Assembly: GCA_032622095.1 (NCBI GenBank)
Contig: CP136061.1
Location: forward strand, 221,435,148-221,499,147
Direction of reading: 5' to 3'
Origin: Siphonodentalium dalli
Lineage: Eukaryota; Mollusca; Scaphopoda; Gadilida; Siphonodentaliidae
Length of the DNA: 64,000 nucleotides
The notes beneath the pieces were generated by a model that saw nothing but the letters and a program-made list of their open reading frames with translations, made no database searches and had not been told where the DNA came from. Positions 1 to 11,427 of the stretch are shown piece after piece (the stretch's first letter is position 1; every line of letters starts with the position of its first letter). A program made the translations under genes and the position numbers.

Positions 1-735
1 AATATTATTAGCCAAGAAGGCTGTTATGTCATGTAGCTAGTTAAAACTATTATATTCAAATTAATAGTCCTAAAGATATGTATGATCTAGATATAAGTGA
101 GTAATTAGAGTTCACTCCATTGCAGTGGCTATGCCATAATAGCATGCTGTGTGAAAGCATGAGTTCCCTGTATGTGAACAATATTCAACCTGCTTAAAAG
201 ATCACCACCCTACCACTAATGTTCAATGTTTGCATCCATACTAGTGTTACACCTTTTAATGTCTGCCTATCACAACAACAGAACTCGAATTTAACTTCAT
301 AATGTTGAGAAAATCTATGTCCAAACTCATTTAAATTTTATTAACCAATACCCCTTCACATATCAAATTGAGTTAAACGTATATAGGCTCAATCATGAAC
401 CATATAAGCCTAAAATACATCGTTTATTCTTGCTTCATGTTCCCTATTTTCGAGGTAGTCCGTTATTTTGTGATGAAATTCCCGTTTTTTTATGTTTGAT
501 GTGTTTTGTGAGATTGCTTTACACAGTTAATTAACTTAATTTTTATGCTAATGACTCATTGAATTAAATTAATGACTGCAACTAATAGAAAATGAAGATG
601 ATTTTGCATATTTGTGCATGGAATTTTTCCAGGTGGCACGAAAATAAAACCGGATGCGGACTAATTTTTTCAAAATGAATAAATGAAAACCGTTGGGAGC
701 TCCCAAATAGGGGCGGGCGGGTCACCGGAAATACA
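1..735 (+). repeat. Dispersed repeat, copy 1 (cut by window edge)
   Basis: This stretch is closely similar, in the same orientation, to 25624-26405. Both copies begin near 'attagcca[a/g]gaaggctgtt', share the 'aattcccgtttttt' block, and end near 'acaggtctt' with a G+C-rich 'ggcgggcgggtcac' tract. The left edge lies outside the window. I see no coding frame in it and cannot assign a class. It could be a non-autonomous transposon or a segmental duplication. Confidence 0.75.
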
Positions 736-756
736 GGTCTTCTTTTTTTGTTTGGC

Positions 757-870
757 CTAAATATTGTTAGGCCAATGTGATCTCTTATATAGGCGAGGCT
801 CCCTATGGGATATAAGAGAATGCATTGGCACAGGGTGTTCGCAAAATTTCAGGAAGCTCCAGTCACGGAA
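757..870 (+). repeat. Fragment of TTAA-type MITE, family F (right end)
   Basis: It contains one internal 'gccaatg...gcattggc' hairpin and the right-end text 'cacagggtgttcgcaaaat...ctccag' typical of family F, whose complete copies are at 12967-13209 and 56593-56868. The left half is missing. The short minus-strand frame through it reads across the hairpin and is not a gene. Confidence 0.6.
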
Positions 871-1012
871 GGGGTAAACATAATTAAAAAGAGATTTTAA
901 ATTGAAAAATATTGATATATATGAAAACCGAACAGAGAACAATTGTCCCAGATTTATTATTGTGCCCATATTTGGCAGACTTTCAACTTTACAATCATTA
1001 TCACTAGAACCC

Positions 1013-1226
1013 TGGAACCCTTTCATGACGGAAGCTGCACTGGTGCAGCATTAAAGACCTTGTGCCAGTGCAGTCTCCCATAATTAAGAGAATGCACTGG
1101 CTTACAAGGTCAAGGTAAATATTAGGCCAATGTATTCTCTTATAGGGAGACTCACATATATAAGATAATGCATTGGCACAGGGTTTTCACAAAATTTCAG
1201 GAAGCTACAGCCAGGGAAGTGTTAGG
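1013..1226 (+). mobile_element. TTAA-type MITE, family F
   Basis: It starts 'ccctttcatgacggaagctg' and ends with the reverse-complement-like 'gctacagccagggaag'. Two internal palindromes each carry the 'atgcattctcttata'-type core. The flanking TTAA sites have decayed. Family F has piggyBac/Kolobok-like TTAA preference and CCCTT ends. No coding capacity. Confidence 0.65.
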
Positions 1227-1499
1227 GTGACTTAAAAACAGCTTGACATGCAATGATAACCATGCAAATTTTTCAAAAATAAATTCTTCATAAACAAAGG
1301 TTCATCTGCAAATTAGTTTCATTGAAAAACTAGAGCATTTTATCTAGTGCAAGCATTGTTGTAATTGGTGGACAATATATTGTTGGTGGAAGCTGAAACA
1401 CTTCTTCCAAAAGAGTAGTTTCTGGTTTACAAAACAAAACAAAATTTTACGGCCAAAATCAATTTATTTGAACTAATAAACCAGTGAGTGAATTAGATA

Positions 1500-1683
1500 C
1501 AGTAATGCTCTAAATAATCGACTCCTTAACCACAGCAGAATTATGGGTAATTTTTTAGGATTTAGTCGGAAATATGTGAGAGCTTTCCGATGAATGGCAA
1601 CAAGCCATATTTCCGACTAAATCCTGAAAAATTACCCATAATTCTGTTGTGGTTAAGGAGTCGATTATTTAGAGCATTACTGT
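1500..1683. mobile_element. Foldback MITE, family B (copy 1)
   Basis: Near-perfect palindrome of about 184 bp. The left arm 'cagtaatgctctaaataatc' pairs with the right-arm end 'gattatttagagcattactg', and the arms meet at 'gagagctttccgatgaatgg'. It is flanked by TA, as for Tc1/mariner-pogo type elements. Other copies are at 24557, 26464, 29474, 29842, 41187, 41555, 42820 and 58718, with a half copy at 3364. Confidence 0.9.
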
Positions 1684-1689
1684 AAGCTG

Positions 1690-3355
1690 TGAGGAATTAA
1701 TGTTTGTGTGAGCGTGGAGAAATGGTTCACCTCAGAGCCTCCTTAACCTCTTGGCTGCTATACGTCATTACTCAGTATGGACGTAAAATGTCAAGCTGTG
1801 TGCTATATGTCTGTACTGGGTATGGACCAACTTCAGCATATTAGTGGCTGCTCATTCTTCAGAACCGAAACTAAGAAATTAGTACATCGGAACCATTGTA
1901 TCTCGATGTTTGAAACTGTGTATGGTGTTCCATAATGAATGATGAAAAACATTCTATGTAGTCAGTGCTGTGGTTGTTTCGATATTCTCATTATATTTTG
2001 CCACTAGTATATTGCCAGAAAGATAACGCCCCCGCACAGGACATCATGGTGTAATTCAGCAGTGAAGCACTTAAACATGTTGATATTGGCATACTTTAAT
2101 GGAATTAACAATATGCATTTAAAAAATCGGACAAACCTGGTTTTTCAAACTCGATCAAGATATTGTTTGTTGTGAAAGATCTAAATAACAAATATGAATG
2201 AAATTGGTTGACGTTTATTCAATTTATCGCGCTAATGGCCATAAAATTGCAAATATAGAAACAAGTGCCATAACTTTCTGTGTCCAGCTGTCACGCATGA
2301 CAACTCGCATGCCAAAAATTGTCAAAATCCATTAATAAACAGCTATGTTATATAGGTTTATGGCCAAATTCCCGCTCCGCCTGCTCACAAACAGTCAAAC
2401 CATGTCGCGTTTTTGGAAAAAAACTGACTAAAAATATATGTGAGTGACTGAAAGCAGATTGATAATCAAGTAAAATTTCAAAGCTAGTGCCCTAGTTTCT
2501 CCTACAGTATTGCAATTATAAACATGCAGGAATTGATAGCAAACGATGAGTAAACAAACATGTATATAATATAACAAACAACATTCCAAGATAGGACTGT
2601 CACAATTATTTATATCATCAAATTATAATTCATTTGACACAAATTTGACAGAAATAATTGTGCACCACTGGATTGTGGCTTAATACACCTGTTGTTTGAT
2701 CGTTGTAATTGACATAAACAAAGACTGATATCTGAAGTGTTTGCATAACCAGAATAAAAAATCATACTGAAGTTATCATCCAGAAATGAAAACAATTATT
2801 ATTTTATTTTCTAAGTCAAACAAAGGTTATAACTCTGACAGGAAATTTTATCAGACTGACAGCATGTTCCAACTTGACCTGTGTTTTCTTTGATGAAAGT
2901 TTTGAGTTAATTGAAGAAAGAATACTGAAGTTAACATCCGGAAACCTAAAATGATGGCAGACACATTGACTACATAATAATACTGGTATGGGCAGGTATG
3001 GGCGTATAAAAAGTCAAATAGAAATTTAGAGTAATTTCAGTAATAGTCCATAATGAGTCATCTACCAAGGCTAATTATCTCCAAATAATTCCCATTATGT
3101 AACATAGTTTGAATAGATCAATAGATTAAAGAGAACTCTAAAAATAAAATAATTGATTACAGAATATGACAATCGTAACAGCCATATAATCAATAACACA
3201 CACACTTCATTCATAAATGGATTATCTAATCTGGGATGTAATCATGTGACATTAGTAGCAGGGCTCATGCTGTGGGTGTCAAAGTTTGCCAATGCCAGAT
3301 TTTTTTTCGAAAATGACTAAAGAAAGTCTCATTTGGCCAAAAAATTTCAAGCCTA
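1690..3355. other. No gene recognised; A+T-rich intergenic or intronic DNA
   Basis: I found no coding exon, RNA gene or structured repeat here. The minus-strand frame at 2610-2795 has no recognisable composition or domain. If the ABCA gene runs past the left window edge, this stretch is intronic. Confidence 0.5.
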
Positions 3356-3363
3356 CCATATTG

Positions 3364-3461
3364 CCCTAAATAATCGACTCCTTAACCACAGGAGAATTAT
3401 GGGTAATTTTTCAGGATTTAGACAGAAATATGACTTGTTGCCATTCATTGGAAAGCTCTCA
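3364..3461 (+). mobile_element. Foldback MITE, family B, left arm only
   Basis: It matches the left arm of family B from 'ccctaaataatcgactcctt' to 'ggaaagctctca', then changes abruptly into the minisatellite at the palindrome centre. The right arm is absent, so this is a truncated copy. Confidence 0.8.
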
Positions 3462-4150
3462 TTTATGTTAATATATGATACCACCTGAACTTATTTATGT
3501 TAATATACAATACCACCTGGACTTATATATATTAATATATGATACCACCTAGACTTATTTATATTAATATACGATACCACCTAGACTTATTTATGTTAAT
3601 ATATGATACCACTTGAACTTATTTATGCTAATAAACGATACCACCTAGACTTATTTATGTTAATAAACGATTCCACCTAAACTTAATTATGTTAATATGC
3701 GATAGCACTAGTAGACTTATTTATGTTAAAGACATATTATGAACTTGTTCGAGTGCGTGAAATTGATAAGCTAGTACTCAATGCCAACTGGAGGACTGTA
3801 GCATTCTACAAACATGGCCGAAATTTCAAAGAAATCGACCATACCCCTCCATAGAAAACATTGTCTGAACAACGCTCAATTGTAAATATTTACATCTCGA
3901 TGCGGGACGTAACTATTGGCGATAAACTAACACAAATGATTTCGCCATCAACAGGCATTGCATTTAGTTAATATACATGCATAAGAATGACGGTGTTTGT
4001 TGTCAATTTGAATTAATGTTCATATAAAAATAACTACTTTGAGCAAGATTATTCTCAATTTCTATTTGATCACCATACAGAAGTGTTTCACATTACTTTA
4101 ATATATGATACCATCTAGACTTATCTATGTTAATATACGATACCAACTGA
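3462..4150 (+). repeat. Minisatellite, about 31-32 bp unit, interrupted
   Basis: About eight head-to-tail units of the form 'tttatgttaatatatgata' + 'ccacctgaactta' run from 3462 to 3729. Two more units run from 4098 to 4150. The array is split by the 368-bp insertion at 3730-4097. Confidence 0.9.
3730..4097. mobile_element. TTAA-flanked insertion in the minisatellite
   Basis: TTAA at 3726-3729 and again at 4098-4101 flank a 368-bp body. Removing the body and one TTAA rebuilds a normal minisatellite unit ('tttatg-TTAA-tatatgatacca'), which is strong evidence for insertion with a TTAA target duplication. The ends begin with AG on both strands (AGACATATTATG and AGTAATGTGAAA), but TIR similarity is weak. 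No coding capacity. piggyBac- or Kolobok-type mobilisation is inferred from the TTAA. Confidence 0.75.
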
Positions 4151-5187
4151 GTCATTGGTGCACACTTTCAGTGTCAATTATCTCATATCAAGTCAATCTT
4201 GAAAATGATCAGTTATTTTTTGCACATGTTTTATTTTCTTTTGCTTTGCCTTCTGCTATTATTTATTTTATTTTCGATTTTCTAAATGATTGTATATTTT
4301 TATTTTTCAATTTGGGCAAAATTCCTGAAAATTGGCCAAAGAAATTTTCAGCATGAACCCTGTCCCTGGTTAGTAGATATTTCTTAGGATTATTCTTTAT
4401 GAAATACAAAAAAGTCATGAAATATCATTAACTATATAAAGATAGAGTTCTCCCTCTTGATACACTGTTGTGTTCTAAGTATTGATGCCAATGTTGATGG
4501 TGGTATATCGTGTAGTTTTGTTTCAATATACTTCAAAGCATCGTGATTGACCAGGGCTGAGAAGTACAAATTGTAACAATTAAATGCAGTTTAGTTTATT
4601 GAAGTTGCTAACAGAAAAATAAAGCATCAGCACAAACGAAATAAACTCCTGAATAGCTCAGAATGTTTCCAAGAAATCGCCTGATGTTTCTGATCTAAAA
4701 ATAGCTGCTTTTTCTGTCCTGTTCTAAATAAAATTAATATTAATTGATAGAAGCTTTTTCGAACTGGGATCCTCGATTCATGTCAATTATTTTATACCCT
4801 GGAATCTATATAAAACTTGTTAGGAAGAAATATACTATATCTTTAATACTTCCACCTGCTTCTACAAGATACAGCACTTTTACGGCCTAAACATGTTACT
4901 GGTATAGAAATATCTCTCTTAAACTACTGAAAAGAATTAAGTGTCACATTTGTCTCTCATGATTTATCAAGAACATCTGGCATAAATGGAGGCTAATTGG
5001 ATGGTAAAGTGTCACCTCATTGCTACCAACATGCTACAGAGTACAGCGATGCTCAAAACAAATTTCAATGATTTGACAATATAACACAATTTTTTGCTTT
5101 AAATATTTCATTTTCGAACAACTCTATTTGTATATCAATATTGCCAGAGTTACGTCTCTTAAAATAAATAATACATATAATATATTA
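4151..5187. other. No gene recognised
   Basis: A+T-rich sequence with no supported gene. The segment around 4729-4850 (containing 'aattgatagaagctttttc') is a diverged direct copy of 6900-7010, so part of it is a dispersed repeat. Confidence 0.5.
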
Positions 5188-5280
5188 ACCCTTCCAAGGC
5201 TGGAGCATCCTGAAATGTTGCAAAAACCCTGTTCCAATGCATTCTCTTATATATGCAAGTCTCCCATATGTTCCCGATAC
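5188..5280 (+). repeat. Fragment of family F MITE (left end)
   Basis: It begins 'ttaacccttccaaggctgga' and includes the first half of the 'ccaatgcattctcttatata' palindrome, then stops. The remainder of the element is missing. Confidence 0.65.
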
Positions 5281-5339
5281 TCAGTTTAGAGTGTGAGCAA
5301 TACTAAATATTTGTATGGATGGAAACCTTTTTAAATTGA

Positions 5340-6015
5340 TGAAGTGGGCTATCAATACACCAAAGTACAACCAAATCCGATGATCCATTACCAAATCACA
5401 AGCTTTGGTACAGACACAAAATTAAGAAATTCCCAAGTCAATTAAATTAAGGGCTGTAACTCTGGTCAAAATGAATGGAAAAAACCTGTAGTAAGTCAAT
5501 ACCCCCCCCCCCCCCCCCCCCCCCCCCCAAGTTGTGCTATTTCAATACCAAAGCACAGCCAAATCCGATGATCCATCCCAGAGTTACAAGCTGAAATGTT
5601 CGTAGACACAAAATAAACAAAAGTTCCAGGTCAAACAAGGGCCATAACTCTGGTAGATATAAATGAACCAAACCCATAGTATGTGTTGTACCTATCCTTT
5701 CCCATGCTATGACCATGCCAAAGGACAAAGAAATCTGACAATCGACACCCGATATATTCGTACGGGCAAAAAATTCAAAAATTTCCAAGTCAAACAAGGG
5801 CCGTAACTCTGGTAAAAATTAATGGAAGAAACCCGTAGTATGTGTGTATCTTTTCCCCCAACCTGTGCTATCAATGCCAAAAGACAACACAAACTCTGAT
5901 AATTAACACCCAAGTTACAAGGTGATACATACGGATTGACAGACGGACTGACACACGACAGACAGACGGAGCCCTATAATGCCCCGAATCTATGGGGGTT
6001 GGTGGCATAATAAGA
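5340..6015 (+). repeat. Tandem-repeat element, H family ('ggccataactctgg' type)
   Basis: Four imperfect units of roughly 140-150 bp, each with 'caagggc[c/t][a/g]taactctggt', a 'gaaacccatagtatgtgt' stretch and 'aatccgatgatccat...agttacaag'. The array ends in a GAC-rich tract ('acagacggactgacacacga') and a hairpin ('gaatctatgggggttgg...cataata'). Tandem units plus a tetranucleotide-like tail plus a hairpin is the layout of bivalve pearl/Helitron-related elements. The minus-strand frames through it are repeat shadows. Confidence 0.75.
5502..5528. repeat. Poly-C tract, 27 bp
   Basis: Uninterrupted run of C inside the H-family array. Its length is likely to be polymorphic or uncertain in assembly. 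Confidence 0.95.
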
Positions 6016-6448
6016 TCAATCACTATTTGTGGCTTTAACAAACATATCTTCACCTCATTTAAAAATTTGTGTTATGCAATCTATGCCCTCAATTACTCAG
6101 TAATTAGTAATTTATGGTATTATTAATTAATTACTTTAGATTGAAATGCACTTCAAGTCAACAAATGAAACACAACACACTTGCTAACATTGTCTTAGAA
6201 CAGGAGTGTTTAAATGACAACATGAAGTTGTTGAAGATAAGCCTGAAGATTTTGCGAAGGATATTTTAAAGAAGTATTATCTCTTCCTATAAAAAGCTTT
6301 ATATATTTTCCTGGGTATAAAATAATAAATATGAATTGAAGACACCTGTCAGGAAAGCTTCTATCAAGTAATATTGATTTTATTTCAAATTTTCTGGTAT
6401 AATATACATACAATCAATTTGGGACAATTTACAGTGTACCATGCAGGA

Positions 6449-6835
6449 CACTGTCGGATACCCGTTTAGGTTCGGACATTCCAAGATGGCGGCGCCCAGT
6501 AAAGAAGATAAACGGTAAGTATATACATTGTCTCCAAGCATCAATTAACGACATCTTTCGGTGATACACCTTTAAACTGTTATTTAGGAATTTGTATGCC
6601 CAACACCTATGTAACACGCCTTTCGCATGACAGGCATGTGAATTTTTGTATTTGGCGTGTCAAGTCGTCTTCCAAAACATGCGAAAGGCGAAATTCCTAC
6701 ATAACTGTTTAAAGGTGTATCACCGAAAGATGTTGTTAATTGATGCTTGGAGACAATGTATACACTTACCGTTTATCTTCTTTACTGGGCGCCGCCATCT
6801 TGGAATGTCCGAACCTAACCGGGTATCCGACAGTG
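6449..6835. mobile_element. hAT-like MITE with long inverted repeats, 8-bp TSD
   Basis: The element begins CACTGTCGGATACCCG and ends with the exact reverse complement. The inverted arms extend about 170-190 bp, including 'ccaagatggcggcg' and a 'tacacctttaaactgtta'-type stretch. The target duplication ATGCAGGA is perfect (6441-6448 and 6836-6843). An 8-bp TSD with CA-starting TIRs fits hAT; P-type elements also make 8-bp TSDs. The two ORFs in the arms (6429-6617 minus, 6646-6846 plus) are mirror readings of the palindrome. Confidence 0.9.
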
Positions 6836-7084
6836 ATGCAGGATAACACTATCTATAACTTTAAAAATAGTAACAAAAAAATGTCCCACTTGATTATCGC
6901 ATTATATAAAATTAATTGATAGAACCATTTCCGGACAGGGGTCTTCGACTCATATTTATTATTTTATACCACGAAAACTATATAAAACATGATTAGGAAA
7001 AGATAGCCTGAAAATTACGCAGAGTGAGTATCTCTAGCAAGAAGTCCACAAGCCACAGAGTAAGAAAATAGGTTGATCACACAA

Positions 7085-7855
7085 TACAAAGCTGAAGTCA
7101 CAATCACAGTTGTTGAACGCAATGGCCAAAACGATAAGCACACAAGTTGATTTTATATCCCGACTTATTATAAGAAGATACCAGTTCAGAAAGCTACCTA
7201 ATTTCAAGGTATCACTTTGAACAATCCAATTTTGTTCTGTCAAATATCAGTTTTGAAATAAATAGTTAATTTATATATCTATCCTGCAACCATACCATGA
7301 ACTCTGACCAAAATATTAAGATTAATCGTGTAAATTATTAATTTTCACATTGCAATGAATTTGACATTAGCACCATTCAGAACAAGAGCTGGACCAGTGC
7401 ATAGCCATGTGGCATACCGCCTAGTGTGGACATACTGCCTAGTGTGGGCATACCTACCAGTATAATCTATGACTGAGACCATTTTCAGAAGAAAGATGAA
7501 TCACTCAACCTGAACAAAACGATTGAACACTCCATTGAATGTCCTCTTAGTGGTGAACATCCATACCAAATTTCATTGAGATCCAACAACCTATGGTTGA
7601 GATATCTGCCAGGACGGATGGACGGACGGATGAATGGATCATCAGATTGGATGCATGTAATCCAGCATACCCACCATTTTCTTCTGTCATGGGGGTAAAA
7701 TGATTGGTGCTAATGTCAGAGTGCTGAGGTAGCTTTCCAAAAGGGTGTCTTCTTATAATAAGTCGGGATATAAAATCAACTTTTGGGTTCTTTCTTTTGG
7801 TCATTGGGTTCAATAACTGTGGTCACAATACGTCATTTCAAAGACTTACAATTAC
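7085..7855. repeat. Inverted-repeat pair, about 130-bp arms
   Basis: 7085-7220 and 7710-7855 are reverse complements at moderate identity. Both share 'agttgattttatatcccgac' and its continuation 'ttattataagaaga'. The interior holds an H-type tail ('gacggatggacggacgg') and a 'catgggggtaaaatg' hairpin. It may be a composite of two oppositely oriented copies. Class unknown. Confidence 0.75.
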
Positions 7856-7901
7856 ATCATCAATGTTAATATATTAGGAGGCGCTTTTCCTTTTTAGGTG
7901 T

Positions 7902-8370
7902 TTAACCATTTACCCAACAAAACGGCCAAAAACGCCCAAATAAAGCTTCAACAGCCTAAAATATCTACGGGTCTGTCTCAATAACACCATACAAATATGG
8001 ATATCATTGGAACCGGTTCATTGACCACATTGTGATGGTTACAGTTATGCCCTGTGCCAATGCATTCTCTTATAAATGCGAGTCGACCATAGGTTGCCTC
8101 GCATATATAAGAGAATGCATTGGCCTAAAAAAATAGCTTTTTTTTTAACACTTTTTACCATTTTTTCTTACATTCTTTAACAATTTTATAATTTTATCTT
8201 ACATTTTTTAACAATTTTTATAATATTTTTCTACATTCTTTGAAAATTTTATCACTTTTCATATGTGTTAAGCCAATGCATTCTCTTATATATGCGAGGC
8301 GACCTATGGTCGACTCGCATATATAAGAGAATGCATTGGCACAGGGCCATTCTGTTGGGTAAAGGGTTAA
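7902..8370 (+). mobile_element. TTAA-type MITE, family A (copy 1)
   Basis: TTAA ends; left end 'ccatttacccaacaaaacgg', right end 'tctgttgggtaaaggg'. It carries two copies of the internal palindrome (the 'gccaatgcattctcttata' core) separated by a T-rich stretch that is longer here than in other copies. Non-coding. Other copies start at 8953, 10840 (inverted), 11428, 12062, 27114, 28616, 43379 and 43997. Confidence 0.9.
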
Positions 8371-8713
8371 ATTTATAAATCTATATACATGACTGTTAAG
8401 ATTTATGATACTTGTCGTTGAAAATCAGATCAACCAATTTTCAAAATGAGCGACAGTGCAATATGTTGTTCTATGCTTGAACACTATAAAACAGGCTTCA
8501 AACTACTGATGATTAAGAATGGGAATTGTTTTTATTAAATCTCTGCAGGCTTTGGAATGAAAATTAACTCTTTTAGAATCAGGGATAAATCAGCCCGAGT
8601 CCAAGAATAGTACATTTATAAAGCAAAGGTTGGAAACTTCATTCTAAGCATGAACTCTTTTATTGCATATGTGTCAATGCTCTACAAAATTCAGTAAAAA
8701 TATAAACTTCCAA
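8371..8713. other. No gene recognised
   Basis: Single-copy-looking A+T-rich sequence between MITEs. No exon, RNA gene or repeat structure seen. Confidence 0.5.
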
Positions 8714-8956
8714 TTAACCTTTCCGTTACTGAATGGATTCTTTCATTCCCATACTGGAATGTTCCATTCCTCATTTGTAGGTATTTTCACCTTCTATTCA
8801 GACAGCAGGTAGTGAAACATTAAGTATTTATTTGTGTGAATGTTCAGATGATAAGTACAACAGTGTTATGCTGTTTGTCAAACTTATTAGCCGAACATTC
8901 ACATAAATAACTCAATGGGAATCAAGTAACTACTCAGTAAGTACTCAGTTATTAAC
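8714..8956. mobile_element. TTAA-type MITE, family C (diverged copy)
   Basis: It begins TTAACCTTTCCGTTACTGAATGG, similar to the complete family C copy at 11824-12065 ('ccctttctattctgaatgg'). It holds the internal hairpin around 'gaatgttcagatgataagt' and 'aacttattagccgaacattc'. It shares its right TTAA with the family A element that follows. The right TIR is poorly preserved. Confidence 0.6.
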
Positions 8957-9329
8957 CCTTTACCCAACAAACCGGCCAAAACCGGCCAAATAAAGCTTCA
9001 ACAGCCTAAAATATCTTCGGTCTGTCTCAATAAAACCATACAAATATGGATATCATTGGAACCGGCTCATTGACCACATTGTGATGGTTATAGTTATGCC
9101 CTGTGCCAATGCATTCTCTTATATATGCGAGTCGACCATAGGTCGCCTCGCATATATAAGAGAATGCATTGGCCTAAAAAAAAAAAAATTCTTACATTCT
9201 TTAACAATTTTATAATGTTTAATGTGTTAAGCCAATGCATTATCTTATATATGCGAGGCGACCTATGGTCGACTCGCATATATAAGAGAATGCATTGGCA
9301 CAGGGCCGTTATGTTGGGTAAAGGGTTAA
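8953..9329 (+). mobile_element. TTAA-type MITE, family A (copy 2)
   Basis: TTAA + CCCTTTACCCAACAAACCGG at the left and GTTGGGTAAAGGG + TTAA at the right. It has both internal palindromes. The ORFs here on both strands are palindrome readings ('HRSPRIYKRMHW' recurs at each copy) and are not proteins. Confidence 0.9.
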
Positions 9330-9529
9330 AGGTTTGACGGCCTATGGTCAGATTAAAATGCCTGTAGATCACACCATGAATCTCTTCTCTGGCTACGCCC
9401 ATAGAGGATATATTCCAACAGTTCAAAACCTGTGAACTTGATATTCTGATGGAGACCTTTATAACATTGTAAAAATAAAACAAAGGTGGCAGGTTTGAAG
9501 GATTTATGGTTGATAAAGGGCAATAAATC

Positions 9530-9850
9530 AGCCATAAATGACTCCGACTGAACTCAAAATAGCAGGTGCTCAAGTTCCCATACTGGTTGACATCTGTGCC
9601 AAGTTTTTTTTAAATTGACTGGAAAATGACACAATACAGCCTCAGACAAAAGATGCGTCCCAGGAAGTACGATTCTATGTCGAAAAATGACAATAACTCC
9701 ATTGATATGAGTTTGACCGAACTCAAAATCGCAGGTGTGCAGGTTCCCATGCAGGTTGATATATGTGCCAAGTTTTATAAAATTGACCAGAAAATGACAG
9801 AATACATTCTCAGCACAAAGTTCCAGATGCACGAGTGTCATTAATTACTA
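9530..9850 (+). repeat. H-type tandem-repeat fragment
   Basis: Two imperfect units contain 'gactgaactcaaaatagcag' or 'gaccgaactcaaaatcgcag', then 'gtgc[a/t][c/g]aggttcccat' and 'gccaagttttat'. Related units occur at 47440-47890. The ORFs in this block follow the repeat and have no independent support. Confidence 0.6.
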
Positions 9851-10447
9851 TAGTCCTCCAATGGAATGTCGGGGGACAATAACACCGGTAACATATTACT
9901 GTATTAATACATGTACCATAATAACGTATTTCAGAGTGCGTGAAGGTCCAAGCTCGAGACTGCTTGATTTAGTCAACTTTTATGAGCTGATTTCAATCAG
10001 GAAATGTCATCCAGGTAATCAATTCCGCTCTTTTTTCAATGTTATAAACTTCCCCATCAGAACTTCAAAAAGTTTCCAGTCTTTGAACTGGTGGAAAATT
10101 ATCTCTATGGGCATAGCTAGAGTATTGATTCACGACATGATCTAAAATGGCTGACGCTAATGCTCTATAACTATGGTTTTTTAGGGCCGGTCTGGTTGAG
10201 CTGACACGAAAAGAGTTAAAGGCTAAAATTTAGTCATCCTAAGACTATGTTGCAAAAGATGCAAAATAAACAAAATAATCTTACTATGCAACGACTGCAA
10301 ATCTGAAAAGTGCGTGCAAAGAAATTAAGTGAGAAAAGAATGCTAAATCTCAATGAAGGTAAACTACGATTTTACAGCAAAATTTATGGAATCACCAAAC
10401 TCCAAGACTATCTCACATATAACATCCCAAAGGCGAATCGAAAATAA

Positions 10448-10672
10448 TTGACTAAATTGAGGATTAGCGCCCATGGCCTACATATTGAAACAGGTAGATA
10501 TACTAGACCAAAAAAAGACATTTCTGACAGATTGTGCAACTTTTGTACCAAACAAATTCAAGACGAAATACACTTTTTATACTATTGTCCTATGTATAAA
10601 GACTTGAGAAGAAAATATGACATATTTCTACTGGGAGAAAATATTACCGTAACAACCCCAAGATGCTGCTGA
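10448..10672 (+). pseudogene. LINE ORF2 C-terminal fragment
   Basis: A 74-codon open segment with the CCHC-like 'LCNFCTKQIQDEIHFLYYC' block characteristic of the extreme C terminus of LINE ORF2 proteins. Upstream codons continue in frame before a stop near 10447. After about 10655 the homologous reading ('NPKMLLNPKNL') shifts frame. The protein would have no reverse-transcriptase or endonuclease domain, so this is a dead fragment. The first ATG is not a real start. Confidence 0.75.
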
Positions 10673-10839
10673 ACCCAAAAACCTTCTCTGCAACAAAGCA
10701 AATATGTAATTTCATCAAAGACGCCCTAGATATATGTAACTCAAACATGCCCTCGAAATAATCTATACTAAATTAATGAATAGAGCTCTAGCTCATATTA
10801 CAATAAATAAATATTAACACGAGGTTGGTATAGGGTGAG

Positions 10840-11222
10840 TTAACCCTTTACCCAACAGAAGGGCCCTGTGCCAATGCATTCTCTTATATATGCGAGTCGA
10901 CCATAGGTCGATATAAGAGAATGCATTGGCTTAACACATTAAAAATTATAAAATTGTTAAAGAATGTAAGAAAAAATGGTAAAAAAAAGATTGTTTTTAG
11001 GCCAATGCATTCTCTTATATATGCGAGGCGACCTATGGTCGACTCGCATATATAAGAGAATGCATTGGCACAGGGCATAACTGTAACTATCACAATGTGG
11101 TCAAGGAGCCGGTTCCAATGATATCCATATGTGTATGGTTCTATTGAGACAGACCGAAGATATTTTAGGCTGTTGAAGCTTTATTTGGCCGGTTTTGGCC
11201 GGTTTGTTGGGTAAAGGGTTAA
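10840..11222 (-). mobile_element. TTAA-type MITE, family A (copy 3, inverted) inside LINE
   Basis: TTAA-flanked. Compared with the other copies it is in reverse orientation: it starts 'ccctttacccaacagaaggg' and ends 'ggccggtttgttgggtaaag'. It interrupts the LINE 3' UTR, so it inserted after the LINE did. Confidence 0.9.
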
Positions 11223-11427
11223 CCAACATATTAAAACCTAAATATACTACTATAGACTAGTCTATACAGTAGGCAGCGTCTAAATATAGACATATTTAAA
11301 GACAATCTATGTCTTAATTTATTAATGATTATATGTAAGATGATATTTATTTTTATGTATGTTATTTAATTTTATTCTTGGATTACGGTAGAATATATCC
11401 AATAAAGAATTTGAATTTGAATTTGAA

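Noticed and set aside
9094-9573. 159-codon minus-strand ORF
   Set aside because: Half of it reads the palindromes of a family A MITE ('SPRIYK' and mirror readings), the rest a repeat; no domain.
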